Positions 25,175 to 34,142 of a stretch of 64,000 bases of DNA are shown in pieces (within the stretch, counting starts at the first letter, position 1; each line of letters starts with the position of its first letter). The stretch covers positions 20,842 to 84,841 of the forward strand of contig CAJTZN010000011.1 of the NCBI GenBank assembly GCA_910584065.1, read 5' to 3'. The DNA comes from an uncultured Eubacterium sp. GTDB taxonomy: Bacteria; Bacillota; Clostridia; Lachnospirales; Lachnospiraceae. A program made the translations under genes and the position numbers. The notes beneath the pieces were generated by a model. It was not told the DNA's origin and made no database searches. It saw nothing but the letters and a program-made list of their open reading frames with translations.

Positions 25175-26581
25175 TTATTTCGATCGATCAATATAATAAT
25201 CCCGTTCCTTCCGGCCCAGATGCCTTTTGGTTTTCTTATAACCGCTCCGGGTATCCGTTTTCACCTGATATTCATGTAATTTCAAAAAGCACAGGATACT
25301 GACACCGATGATACAACATGCAAGTATGATCAAAAGCGCTATTTTCTTCCAGGGGAGCGGCGGTTTGCTCGCCGTCTCGATCGCCTCGTCAAACCATTTG
25401 CTCATATCAATACTGTCCCGCAGTGTCGGGGAATCATTTTCATCAAAATAAATATTTGTGGCTCCGACTTCCTGCCCTTTATACGTATAGGAAAGTTTCC
25501 CGATCACTTTCTTCCCCTCCTGCTCAACCGCTTTGTCGTAGTACTCGATCTTTTTCTCCGCTTTATCAATGGACACACCTTTCGGAAGAATGACACCCGC
25601 ATCTTCGTCTATATGAAGACAGCTTGTCTGCTTGCTATAAAAAGGACTAAAGTTCGTAAACAGATACTGTTCATTGATCTCGCTGGCCGCATTGTCCTGA
25701 ATCTTTGTCTTTTCGTATTTCTCAAAACAATAATTAAATAATTTCGTCGTATCCGTATAGGCGTTTGGCTCCAGCCACACGGAATTATTGCATTTCATAA
25801 CGGCGCATACAAGCTCCATATCGCCCTTTTTCGCAAACGTAACGAGCGTATTCCGGCTCTTTGACGTATAACCCGTCTTTCCCCCTTCACAGTACTCATA
25901 TTCATACTGCGGGTAATCCGCCGGGTTGATCATCTTATGATGATTGACCAAAGGCTCCGAAGGCCCTCTTTTGTTCTTATTCGTTTTGGACATGATAAAT
26001 GTCTTCGTCCCGGCTATCGTTTTAAAATCTTTATTGCGGATGGCCGCGCGGCCGATCAGCGCGATATCATATGCAGTCGTGTAATGATTCTTCTTCCAGA
26101 GGCCATTCGTATTTGCAAAATGAGTATTCTCACAGCCGAGTTCCTTTGCCTTCTGGTTCATCTTCTTCACAAAGTCGTCAATACTCCCCGAAACATGCTC
26201 CGCTACCCCGTTGCACGCTTCATTGGCCGACGCCAGCATGACCGCGTACAGACTTTCTTCCATACTGATGCGCTCCCCCACTTTAATACCGGCGTTAGAA
26301 GCGCCAGACTCCCAATTGGCAAACGCGTTATCCGTGTATACGATTTCTTCGTCCATAGAAGAATTCTCGATTGCGATCAGCGCTGTCATGATTTTTGTAA
26401 TACTGGCGGGATATTCCTTTTGATCTTTATTTTTCTCGTACAGAATAGCTCCCGACTGGACATCCAGCACACACGCCGTCTCTGAAAATATGCTGGGTTT
26501 CGCAAAAACCGTGCTGGACATCACATTCACGGACAGTGCCATACATATCGCTAATAAAAATATCTTCACTCGTTTTTTCAT
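25175..26581 (-). CDS. D-alanyl-D-alanine carboxypeptidase (DacF/PBP5 type)
   Basis: Removes the terminal D-Ala from peptidoglycan pentapeptides at the outer face of the membrane. The 468-residue protein (start at 26581, MKKRVKIFLLAI, with GGAG upstream) has a signal peptide ending near VFAKPS, the active-site SxxK in YPASITKIMTAL, the SxN motif SANEACNG, and KTGYTSKS. A C-terminal membrane segment (KIALLIILACCIIGVSILCFL) followed by a basic cytoplasmic tail anchors it; most PBP5 enzymes use an amphipathic helix instead. Divergent from trmB. Confidence 0.9.
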   Translation of the reverse strand: MKKRVKIFLLAICMALSVNVMSSTVFAKPSIFSETACVLDVQSGAILYEKNKDQKEYPASITKIMTALIAIENSSMDEEIVYTDNAFANWESGASNAGIKVGERISMEESLYAVMLASANEACNGVAEHVSGSIDDFVKKMNQKAKELGCENTHFANTNGLWKKNHYTTAYDIALIGRAAIRNKDFKTIAGTKTFIMSKTNKNKRGPSEPLVNHHKMINPADYPQYEYEYCEGGKTGYTSKSRNTLVTFAKKGDMELVCAVMKCNNSVWLEPNAYTDTTKLFNYCFEKYEKTKIQDNAASEINEQYLFTNFSPFYSKQTSCLHIDEDAGVILPKGVSIDKAEKKIEYYDKAVEQEGKKVIGKLSYTYKGQEVGATNIYFDENDSPTLRDSIDMSKWFDEAIETASKPPLPWKKIALLIILACCIIGVSILCFLKLHEYQVKTDTRSGYKKTKRHLGRKERDYYIDRSK

Positions 26582-26689
26582 AGTCTGTACTCCATTCTCA
26601 AGCATAATCTCTGCATAGGCAAATATCTTTTTATATGTAATATCATACACGATTTTTCTCCATTTTCCAACCCCTTTTTTTTCGCACTT

Positions 26690-26718
26690 TTGACATTTGA
26701 CGCCTTTTTTGATAAGAT
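26690..26718 (+). promoter_or_regulatory. trmB promoter
   Basis: TTGACA (26690-26695), 17-bp spacer, TAAGAT (26713-26718), 35 bp before the chosen trmB start. Confidence 0.75.
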
Positions 26719-26752
26719 TAGTTCAAGATTTGAGAAAGGAACCGATCAGACC

Positions 26753-27391
26753 ATGCGATTGAGAAATATTAAGGGAGCAGAAGAATTTATAGCAAACAGC
26801 ATCTATGTGATTCAAAAGCCGCAGGAATACCGGGGAAAATGGAATACCTTTTTTGAGAATGAAAATCCCCTCCACATCGAGATTGGCATGGGAAAAGGAA
26901 AATTTATCCACACCCTCGCGGCACAGAATCCGCATATCAATTATATAGGGATCGAGATGTATTCGAGCGTCTTATACCGCGCCATTGAAAAAAGACAGGA
27001 AGCCGATCTGCCAAATCTCTTCTTTATCCGCATGGATGCCAGAAATCTCGGCGACGTATTTGACCGCTCAGAAATCGGCCGGATCTATCTGAATTTTTCC
27101 GATCCCTGGCCAAAAGAACGGCATGCCAAACGCAGGCTTACTTCTCCCCTTTTTCTAGAAATATACGATACGGTTTTGGATCCGAATGGAACCGTATGCT
27201 TTAAAACCGATAACCGCAGCCTCTTTGACTATTCTTTGGAGACAATCGAAGAAACATCTCCCTGGCGCGTAAAAGATGTGACTTACGACCTGCATGGCAG
27301 CTCATTTGCCGCGGAAAACGTGATGACCGAATATGAAGAAAAATTCAGTTCCAAAGGAATGCCGATCCACCGGCTGGTAGCATATCGCTGA
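26753..27391 (+). CDS. trmB: tRNA (guanine-N7)-methyltransferase
   Basis: Methylates G46 in the tRNA variable loop using SAM. The 212-residue protein has the SAM-binding motif LHIEIGMGKGKFIHTLA (about 44-60), IGIEMYSSVLYRAI, and the family hallmark NFSDPWPKERHAKRRL (about 121-136), with the C-terminal VMTEYEEKFSSKGMPIHRL. I choose ATG 26753 (MRLRNIKGAEEFI) because the in-frame upstream start overlaps the promoter. A 39-residue ORF and a terminator follow. Confidence 0.93.
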   Translation: MRLRNIKGAEEFIANSIYVIQKPQEYRGKWNTFFENENPLHIEIGMGKGKFIHTLAAQNPHINYIGIEMYSSVLYRAIEKRQEADLPNLFFIRMDARNLGDVFDRSEIGRIYLNFSDPWPKERHAKRRLTSPLFLEIYDTVLDPNGTVCFKTDNRSLFDYSLETIEETSPWRVKDVTYDLHGSSFAAENVMTEYEEKFSSKGMPIHRLVAYR

Positions 27392-27423
27392 CAATTTCAT
27401 ATAGTAAAAGAAAAAGAGAATTT

Positions 27424-27543
27424 ATGAAAAAAGTCAATCGTATCATCCGCAATTTCTTTTCAGATAAACCGGCCTTTTGTAAATCAATCAACAGGATCGT
27501 GGAATCTACCTGCTACATCATGAAACTGCTGAACATAAAATAA
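27424..27543 (+). CDS. Possible 39-residue protein downstream of trmB
   Basis: ATG at 27424 opens a 39-residue frame (MKKVNRIIRNFFSDKPAF, ending MKLLNIK), basic and amphipathic, preceded by a weak GAGAA site. It occupies exactly the space between trmB and the terminator, whose stem begins inside its stop codon. I do not recognise it; expression is unproven. Confidence 0.4.
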   Translation: MKKVNRIIRNFFSDKPAFCKSINRIVESTCYIMKLLNIK

Positions 27544-27580
27544 GAGGGGCTCCCTTTTGGGAACACCCTCTTATTTTTGC
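27542..27580 (+). terminator. trmB transcript terminator
   Basis: AAGAGGGG-CTCCC (from 27542), TTTT loop, GGGAAC-ACCCTCTT, then ATTTTTG. Clear rho-independent structure. Confidence 0.8.
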
Positions 27581-27590
27581 TGGTATTTTA

Positions 27591-29016
27591 TCAACTGATC
27601 ACAAAGTTATCAAAATACAAGTCGCCATTGATCTCTCCTGTCGCCCTCAGTTCCACTTTATTATCTCCTTCTTTCAGTGTAACCTGCTTGTCGATCGTCT
27701 TCCAGTCACTAAGCGATGTGACTTTTGTCAACGTTAATGTATCCACTTTCGCTCCATTCACGTAAAGATCTACCTGGCTGATGTCGGCGTCCGACTTCGT
27801 AGAATAACGAAGCGTCATGGTTTTCGTACCGGCGGTCTTGCTCGTCACGGTATCCTTGACGGAAGCTTCCGCATTTTTACCGAACTTCAGATAACCCTGT
27901 CCCCAGAACCCTGTGACGCCTGACTGGCATCCGTTCGTAACAATGCTGTCAATATTTTTAACATCAAAGAACTCTGCCTCGAACTGCTGCGGACCCGTAT
28001 ATTTTGATCGTATTTGTTTTCAGTGTCGCCGGATCATCCTCATCAAAATTGTTCAGATAAATATCCATGTGATCCGAAAATTCCTTGATGATACCAGTTC
28101 CATACTCCGAATACGCAACTTCAACCTGTTTGCACGTGTTATATTTCGGTATAAAGTAACCGCCGGCCGTTTTGCCGTCCTTATTCGGATTATAAGTTAC
28201 CCACAGGTTTTCCCTGCATCCGGCAAAGAAATTCCCTCAGCTCTCCTCCGGAAAGATCGCATTGAACTCGCTCTGCTTTTCTTCAATCGTCTTCCAGCGC
28301 GTCGGAATTTCTGACTGATTGATCTTTACCTGCATCGATTTTGCTATATCATCGGTAAGGGAGTATACGGTCGGGATCGTCGGATAGCGGCCGGTGCAGT
28401 GGAACGGATTATGGTTATATGCTAAATTCCCGTCATCCTCCATGCGGTACAATCCCTCAAACAGGGTGGGATATGAGCTGTAAAGATCGTCTTCACGAGA
28501 TGGGTGCAGCCCTCCAGGTTTATCGGATTTTGTTACATCCTGGATCACCGCTACTTTTGTGCGGTCGATCACTTCCTGTCTTGAGGAAATACGCACTGTC
28601 CCATCCAAAACCTTTCGGAACATGTCGATCATGTCATTTTGGAACTGGTCAAGCATTTTCCAATTACGTACTTTATAACCTTCGCTGTCCGTGATCGGAT
28701 TCGTTTCATTAAAATCGTCCTTCCACACAAGCTCCGGGCCGTCGATAACGGTCAGGCCATTGAATGCCAGACGTTCAAAATGGATCGGTAAACCGGTAGC
28801 GACACGGTACTGATCTTTTGTTACTGTTTTGTCGTCCACACCATCCCAGGTAGTATCCGACCATCCGGAATCGTCATAGCGGATTCCATAATATCCACTA
28901 TGGCCGGAAATATACGAACCGAGCACAACGCTCTCTACATCATTGATATAACTTAACTGCGTGTATTTTTCTTCTAATATATAATTCTGAGAATATTTAC
29001 GGCACGCTTCTTCCCA
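27591..29016 (-). pseudogene. Broken GH98 glycoside hydrolase with C-terminal CBM
   Basis: The minus strand encodes about 475 residues of a GH98-type enzyme (family acting on blood-group or xylan glycans) in pieces. From 29016 the frame reads WEEACRKYSQNYILEEKYTQ, then VVLGSYISGHSGYYGIRYDD, GLPIHFERLAFNGLTVIDGP and FRKVLDGTVRI. It is stopped by TGA at 28237-28239 after NAIFPEES, continues in the same frame as GNFFAGCRENLWVTYNPNKD to near 28010, shifts frame at a four-T run (28002-28005, an apparent one-base gain), and resumes as TGPQQFEAEFFDVKNID into a CBM6/35-like domain ending at 27591. The N-terminal part is missing at 29016, where the reading hits a stop. At least three lesions, so not functional as an intact enzyme unless they are sequencing errors. 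Confidence 0.8.
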
Positions 29017-30113
29017 TTACGGATTCCAACGGAACGGTCATGACTTACAAAGGCGGTAGTTATTATAAGAAGGAACCAATCACATGGCGTATATTATCTG
29101 TAAACGGTGACGACGCCCTTATCGTATCCGAGCAGAATCTGGATACAATGGCTTACAATGAACAAAACTGTAGTTCCATTACATGGCAGGACAGCGGCAT
29201 CCGCCAATGGCTAAATGAGGAATTTTACTCCTGCGCATTTACCGATCAGGAAAAAAGTACGATCCTTTCACAAGTCAGCGATACGGTTACAGATCAGGTA
29301 TATCTGCTGTCAGCCGATGAAGTAAAAAAGATGGATTATGGATTTGCCATTCATCACGAAAATAAATCCGCAACACGACAGGCTAAAAATACCGCCTATG
29401 CACAGAAAAACGGTGCATGGACAAATAGCGAGAGCGAGTACGCCGGCAATGGCTGGTGGTGGCTGCGCGATATCGGCAGTCTCCCCTTTGACGCGGCCTA
29501 CGTCGGAAGCGAAGGCTTTACCGACTGCTCCGGCTTTATCGCGGTAAATACCGGCGGCGGCGTCCGGCCGGCCCTGCATATCAATTTGACATCGGCAGCG
29601 TGGACAGCAGGGGATAAGATCACAGTTGGTTCCGCAGAAGACCTGATACCAACTCCGGTACCAACCGAAAACCCGCAAAAGAAAGTTACACTTTCTGCCG
29701 TGCGCATCGATCCGAGTTCCAGTGGATCTTATGATATCGACAGCGATACGGTCAGGATCAATGATACGAGGACAGGACAGGGAGATTCCACATTTATGTA
29801 TTTCCCAAATCCGATCACGGTTAAGGCGGGAGAAAGAATAAGAGTCACGATTTCCGGACCGAAATGGGGTTCGAATGACTTTAGGATCTGGACGACACCA
29901 TCTACTGATACGGGAAATGGTACTGTTTATGCGGAAAATCCAAATGTATTTCTTAATCCGACAAAACAGACAGATGGTTCTTATTCCGGTACGGTTGAGA
30001 TAGCGGCCAAAGCTGGAGAATGTAACTGTCTTGCCTTAAAAGCAGCATATGGCGTAAAAATCCAGGATCTGATCATATCAGAAATCATCGTAGAACGGGT
30101 AACAACTCCATAG
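29016..30113 (+). pseudogene. 5'-truncated DUF6273 secreted protein with CBM-like C-terminus
   Basis: The frame (open from before 29016; first ATG 29040) encodes a DUF6273 domain: KEPITWRILSVNGDDALIVSE, IRQWLNEEFYSCAFTDQE, VYLLSADEVKKMDYGF, WWWLRDIG, GGGVRPALHINL, then a PTPVPTENPQ linker and a carbohydrate-binding-like sandwich (about 230-355). Compared with the intact DUF6273 protein at 59654, it lacks the signal peptide and the WDxVYFGSYPQ-type start. No ribosome site precedes ATG 29040. It is joined 5' to 5' with the GH98 remnant. Could be a shortened expressed gene, but export would be lost. Confidence 0.75.
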
Positions 30114-30146
30114 CAAACTATAAAATGCGCCGTCAGGCGTACGAAA

Positions 30147-30187
30147 AAAGCGGATCCTCTCAAGAATGAGCCGGAGGATCCGCTTTC
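30147..30187. terminator. Terminator between DUF6273 remnant and AI-2E permease
   Basis: AAAGCGGATCC (30147-30157) pairs with GGATCCGCTTT (30176-30186), with A and T runs outside, so it can act in both directions. Confidence 0.8.
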
Positions 30188-30219
30188 TATTTACTATTTT
30201 CCATTTATCTACTTGCTAT

Positions 30220-31446
30220 TTACTTTATTTCGTGTCGCCCCATCTCCTTCTTCTTTTTTATTTCCTCCCGTTCCCGGATCATCCTCTTTTTAATCTTCAT
30301 TTCCATGATTACTTTAAAAATGTGCATGAGCGCTGCTACGGTCGGCACTCCTAAAAACATCCCGAGCACACCAAAATAAGCACCGCCTACTGTAATCCCG
30401 AAAATTACCCAAAGAGGTTTGATGCCTGTCAGATCCCCCAGTATTTTCGGCCCGAGGTAAAGTCCATCAAATTGCTGCAGCACCAGTATCATAATGACGT
30501 AAATGATCGCATATTTTGGCTCAATGACGAGATAGATAATAACGCCTGGAACAGCTCCGATAAACGGTCCAAAATAAGGTATCATATTTGTGATTCCCAC
30601 GATCAGGCTCAATAATAACGCATAAGGTAGGTTGATAATTGACATTACGATCAACGAAAGAACCCCGATGATAATGGAATCAATTGATTTTCCATACAAA
30701 AAACCATTAAAAATGCGGTTGCATTCACAAAATGTGTTCCAGATCACCGGCGCACTGTTTTTGCTGGTAAAAATATAAATCATCCTTCGTATTTCCTTCT
30801 TGATCTTGTCCTTATCAAGTATGATATAACAGGAAATAACGATGGCAAAAATAATATTGATCAGACCAGCGATAAAAGATGCGGATATATTATACAAATA
30901 CGGAAATACTACTTTGGCAATATCCGTTCCGTATCCAAATATATTTTCCGGCATGACTCGTTTTAACAATTCACTGATATCCTGCATCGGCAGAAACGGA
31001 TAACGATTCTGTATTTCCTCTGTATTATTGACGAGATAACCATAACCTTTCCCCAGTGATTTCGTCAATTCTTTCAGACTTTCCGAAACCTGGGGAACGA
31101 TATATACGATGACGATCGTAACTGCACCCAAAAGAACAATATACGAGATTCCAACGCTCGTATATTTACACCATTTACTGTTCCGTCCCTTAAACACAAT
31201 ATTATCCAAAAAACCATTTATGCTATTTACGAGGGGATTGATAAGGAAAGAAAGAACAACACCGAATATGAACGGCATGAGGATCTTGACGAGCCGTCCC
31301 AATTCATCCATCACCTTTTCCCAGTTCAGAATAATAGCGATCACAGCCGTACAGGCTCCCACAATGATCATCAGTGTTCCCGTATTCGTAAGAACAGAAC
31401 GCAATGTTGCTTTTACTTTTTGGCTTGTCTTAATTTCTTTGTTCAT
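30220..31446 (-). CDS. AI-2E family membrane transporter
   Basis: Member of the AI-2E (TqsA/YdiK/YtvI) family of polytopic membrane proteins; proposed substrates include autoinducer-2 and Na+/H+, unknown here. The 408-residue protein (start 31446, MNKEIKTSQKVKATLRSV, GGAGG 5 bp upstream) has about eight hydrophobic segments and the conserved C-terminal features GITNMIPYFGPFIGAVPGVII, QQFDGLYLGPKILGDLTGIKPLWVI and GVLGMFLGVPTVAAL. The C-terminus is highly basic and charged. It stands alone; the tRNA-Lys gene is divergent. Confidence 0.88.
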   Translation of the reverse strand: MNKEIKTSQKVKATLRSVLTNTGTLMIIVGACTAVIAIILNWEKVMDELGRLVKILMPFIFGVVLSFLINPLVNSINGFLDNIVFKGRNSKWCKYTSVGISYIVLLGAVTIVIVYIVPQVSESLKELTKSLGKGYGYLVNNTEEIQNRYPFLPMQDISELLKRVMPENIFGYGTDIAKVVFPYLYNISASFIAGLINIIFAIVISCYIILDKDKIKKEIRRMIYIFTSKNSAPVIWNTFCECNRIFNGFLYGKSIDSIIIGVLSLIVMSIINLPYALLLSLIVGITNMIPYFGPFIGAVPGVIIYLVIEPKYAIIYVIMILVLQQFDGLYLGPKILGDLTGIKPLWVIFGITVGGAYFGVLGMFLGVPTVAALMHIFKVIMEMKIKKRMIREREEIKKKKEMGRHEIK

Positions 31447-31583
31447 ATTTACCTCCATACGCGCTTGTTTTTTGCAAAATGTTTGCAAATTTCACAAATA
31501 TTTCATTTTTTATATAAATTTAAGAAATTTACGCTTGATTTTTTTCATATTCTATTATATAATATATCTCGTAGCTTAGATGA

Positions 31584-31656
31584 GCGCCTTTAGCTCAGTT
31601 GGTAGAGCACCTGACTCTTAATCAGGGTGTCTGGGGTTCGAACCCCCAAAGGCGTA
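31584..31656 (+). tRNA. tRNA-Lys(CUU)
   Basis: 73 nt folding as a full cloverleaf: acceptor GCGCCTT/AAGGCGT with a G-U first pair, D arm GCTC..GAGC, anticodon arm CCTGA-CTCTTAA-TCAGG with anticodon CTT, T arm TGGGG-TTCGAAC-CCCCA, discriminator A. CCA is not encoded. The 340-bp gap between the AI-2E gene and DUF4446 holds this tRNA, its terminator and an inverted repeat. Confidence 0.95.
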
Positions 31657-31662
31657 CTCCCG

Positions 31663-31709
31663 AGTCCTTGTTTGGCAGACCTGCAACTGCTGGGTAAGGG
31701 CTTTTTTTA
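31663..31709 (+). terminator. tRNA-Lys terminator
   Basis: Stem CCTTG..GGCAG (31666-31677) with CTGCT..AAGG (31687-31699), then GGCTTTTTTT. Confidence 0.6.
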
Positions 31710-31739
31710 TTGCCGGAAAAGCAAGTTACCTTAAGCTTT

Positions 31740-31771
31740 ATGGTTAAGCAATTCAATAACTGCTTAACCAT
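31740..31771. terminator. Hairpin at the 3' end of the parAB-DUF4446 operon
   Basis: Perfect 11-bp inverted repeat ATGGTTAAGCA / TGCTTAACCAT with 10-nt loop, 16 bp after the DUF4446 stop on the minus strand. The T run is weak, so it may be an inefficient terminator or a 3' stabilising stem. Confidence 0.5.
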
Positions 31772-31786
31772 AATTATAACAGCTAA

Positions 31787-32290
31787 CTATCTTCCCTGTG
31801 ATTTTGCTTCTTCCAATGCCTGTCTTTCTTCCTCGGAAAGCGCCACAAAAACTTCTCCACCCTTTACTTCTTTAATATAAGTATAACATCCTTCTGCATT
31901 CGAATGCATCGAATTTAAAATAAATCCATTATCTTCTTTCGTCAACAGTACGAGGACAAAACTCAACGTACCACCGATTTCTTTAAAGGCATCGTATTTA
32001 ACGATCCCGATCTTCTGATATGTTCTCAAAAGATTGGCATCCATCCGCTTCATATGTTCATCCAGCCTGTTCAATTCATCATTGATATAATCCATGTTTT
32101 GAAACTTCTTATGGAATGTATCTTCCAATGACTTGCCATCTGCTCCGTCCATAAATAAAAGATACCTCGTATTCAGCTTACTGATCTTTACTAACAGTAC
32201 GACCAGCATGATGACCAATGCCACACAAATAACAGCCAATGTTACAATTACTATGTCTGATTCAATTCCAAAATCTTTAAAACGAAACAT
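31787..32290 (-). CDS. DUF4446 family membrane-anchored protein
   Basis: A 167-residue protein with one N-terminal membrane segment (about 15-37), a short coiled coil (LEDTFHKKFQNMDYINDELNRLDEHMKRMD) and a small C-terminal domain with the family signature QKIGIVKYDAFKEIGGTLSFVLVLL. DUF4446 genes are typically found next to parB in Clostridia, as here (27 bp downstream of parB). The function is unknown; a link to chromosome segregation is suggested only by position. Confidence 0.85.
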   Translation of the reverse strand: MFRFKDFGIESDIVIVTLAVICVALVIMLVVLLVKISKLNTRYLLFMDGADGKSLEDTFHKKFQNMDYINDELNRLDEHMKRMDANLLRTYQKIGIVKYDAFKEIGGTLSFVLVLLTKEDNGFILNSMHSNAEGCYTYIKEVKGGEVFVALSEEERQALEEAKSQGR

Positions 32291-32317
32291 GTTCCTCTCT
32301 CCTATCGAATATATGTT

Positions 32318-33187
32318 CTAGTTGTTTAGCAGTGCCACGATCTTTTCCAAATCCTCCGGCGTATAATACTCAATTTCGATTTTACCCGCTTTTTCGGATC
32401 TTCGATTTATCGTTACTTTTGTACCGGTGATCATCTTCAGCTGCTCTTCCAGATCCCGATAGACAAAATCATTTTTTAATTCTTCTTTTTTCTTCTTCGG
32501 CGTCTCTTTTCTGTCAAATGACTTGATCAGTTTTTCTGTTTCCCGTACACTGAGTTTTTCATCAAATATTTTCATGGCAACGCTATACTGCTGTTCATTA
32601 TCTTTAATGGCAAGAAGTGCCCTGGCATGTCCACTGGAAATATTTTCATCAATCAGCATTTCCTGCACGCGCTCATCTAATTTCAGCAGTCTCAGTGAAT
32701 TGGTGATCGCGGTCCGGCTTTTCGAAACGCGCTCAGCCACTTCATCCTGTTTCAAACTGTATTCCTTTACCAGTCTCTGATAAGCCATCGCTTCTTCAAT
32801 AGGATTCAGGTCTTCACGCTGAATATTTTCGATCAGGGCGATTTCCATGATTTCCTGTGGGGAGTAATCCTTTACTACAACTGGAACTTCTTTTAACCCA
32901 GCAAGCTTGGCAGCGCGCCATCGACGTTCCCCGGCGATGATTTCAAAGTAATCGTCCTTTTTCATCACCACGAGCGGCTGCACGATTCCATGTTGCTTGA
33001 TGGATTCTGACAATTCGATCAGTGAATCCTCATTAAATGATTTTCTCGGCTGATCCTTATTCGGTTCAACCTTATTAATATCAACTAATTCTTCTGATTT
33101 CACGATTACTTCCGCTGGTGCGGGCTTCACTGTTTTATTTGGTATAAGGGTATCCAAACCTTTACCCAATCCCGTCTTTTTTGTCAT
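32318..33187 (-). CDS. parB: Chromosome-partitioning protein ParB (Spo0J)
   Basis: ParB binds parS, loads as a CTP-dependent clamp and recruits SMC and ParA. The 289-residue protein has the usual layout: N-terminal KKTGLGKGLDTLIP, CTP-binding region with NKDQPRKSF and IIAGERRWRAAKLAGL (the GERRxR motif near 94-99), the helix-turn-helix KQDEVAERVSKSRTAITNSLRLL (about 153-175), and a C-terminal dimerisation domain ending EDLEKIVALLNN. It lies 3 bp after parA, so the two are coupled. Two perfect parS sites lie 1 to 2 kb upstream. Confidence 0.96.
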   Translation of the reverse strand: MTKKTGLGKGLDTLIPNKTVKPAPAEVIVKSEELVDINKVEPNKDQPRKSFNEDSLIELSESIKQHGIVQPLVVMKKDDYFEIIAGERRWRAAKLAGLKEVPVVVKDYSPQEIMEIALIENIQREDLNPIEEAMAYQRLVKEYSLKQDEVAERVSKSRTAITNSLRLLKLDERVQEMLIDENISSGHARALLAIKDNEQQYSVAMKIFDEKLSVRETEKLIKSFDRKETPKKKKEELKNDFVYRDLEEQLKMITGTKVTINRRSEKAGKIEIEYYTPEDLEKIVALLNN

Positions 33188-33190
33188 TTT

Positions 33191-33964
33191 CTACTGATCC
33201 CCTCTTTCTATCATTTCTTCTGCCAGTGCCCGATAAGCTTTCGCACCAGTAGACTTACTATCATATATATTGATCGGTAGTCCATAACTTGGCGCCTCTG
33301 CAAGTCTCACACTTCTCGGGATGATCGTATTATATATATTCTGGTTCAGATTTTCCCTTACATTTTCGATAACCTGCAGCGATAGATTTGTTCTGCCGTC
33401 GTACATAGTAAAAACAACTCCATCAATTTCCAGTTTGGGGTTCAGCCGTTCTTTTACCAAATTGATCGTATAGATCAATTGACTAAGTCCTTCCAAAGCA
33501 TAGTACTCACATTGGATGGGAACGAGGACGGCATCTGCCGTTGTCATTGAATTGATCGTCAGTGAATTAAGTGATGGCGGGCAATCAATCAGAATATAAT
33601 CATAATCATCTTTTCTTTCTTCGATCTTTTTAGATAAAATATAATTACGGTCTTCCATATCTAACGTTTCAATTTCCACTCCTGCCAGATTCACATTAGC
33701 TGGAAGTACATCCAAATGTTCCAGTACATTTTTCTGTACACACTCATCAAAGGAATTCATTCCGATCATAAGTTGATAAATGGTATACTCCAATGCATCT
33801 TTCTCAACACCTAAACCGCTCGAAGCATTTCCCTGTGGATCCAGGTCAATCATAAGTACCTTTTTCCCTTTTTCAGCTAATGCAGCAGCTAAATTTATTG
33901 TTGTTGTTGTTTTACCAACACCGCCTTTTTGGTTAGCGATTGCGATTATTTTATTTTTCATCAT
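33191..33964 (-). CDS. parA: Chromosome-partitioning ATPase ParA (Soj)
   Basis: Deviant Walker-A ATPase that works with ParB in origin segregation and, as Soj, regulates DnaA in Bacillus. The product begins MMKNKIIAIANQKGGVGKTT; the deviant P-loop KGGVGKTTTT, the MIDLDPQGNASSG and DYILIDCPPSLNSL motifs are all present. I place the start at 33964 because AAGGAAAAAG lies just upstream; an earlier in-frame ATG would include this ribosome site in the gene. 257 residues, normal for Soj-type ParA. Confidence 0.95.
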   Translation of the reverse strand: MMKNKIIAIANQKGGVGKTTTTINLAAALAEKGKKVLMIDLDPQGNASSGLGVEKDALEYTIYQLMIGMNSFDECVQKNVLEHLDVLPANVNLAGVEIETLDMEDRNYILSKKIEERKDDYDYILIDCPPSLNSLTINSMTTADAVLVPIQCEYYALEGLSQLIYTINLVKERLNPKLEIDGVVFTMYDGRTNLSLQVIENVRENLNQNIYNTIIPRSVRLAEAPSYGLPINIYDSKSTGAKAYRALAEEMIERGDQ

Positions 33965-34112
33965 TCTTTTTCCTTCCATGCGCGCCCTTTATTTTGCGCA
34001 TTTTTCTCATATTTTATTATAACACCAATCGGGATTATTTGCTAGTTTTATATTTAAAAAAATAAATTAAATTATGTAATGCGCAAATGAAAGGTGCGCA
34101 TACAACGTTGAA

Positions 34113-34128
34113 TGTTTCACGTGAAACA
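34113..34128. other. parS site 1
   Basis: TGTTTCACGTGAAACA, a perfect match to the ParB-binding parS palindrome, in the parA-rsmG intergenic region, extended to 20 bp by flanking AA/TT. Confidence 0.95.
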
Positions 34129-34142
34129 TTTTAAATCTTTCT

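Noticed and set aside
27913..28314. Plus-strand 133-codon frame
   Set aside because: Opposite the broken GH98 gene; frame open only because the GH98 codons are biased.
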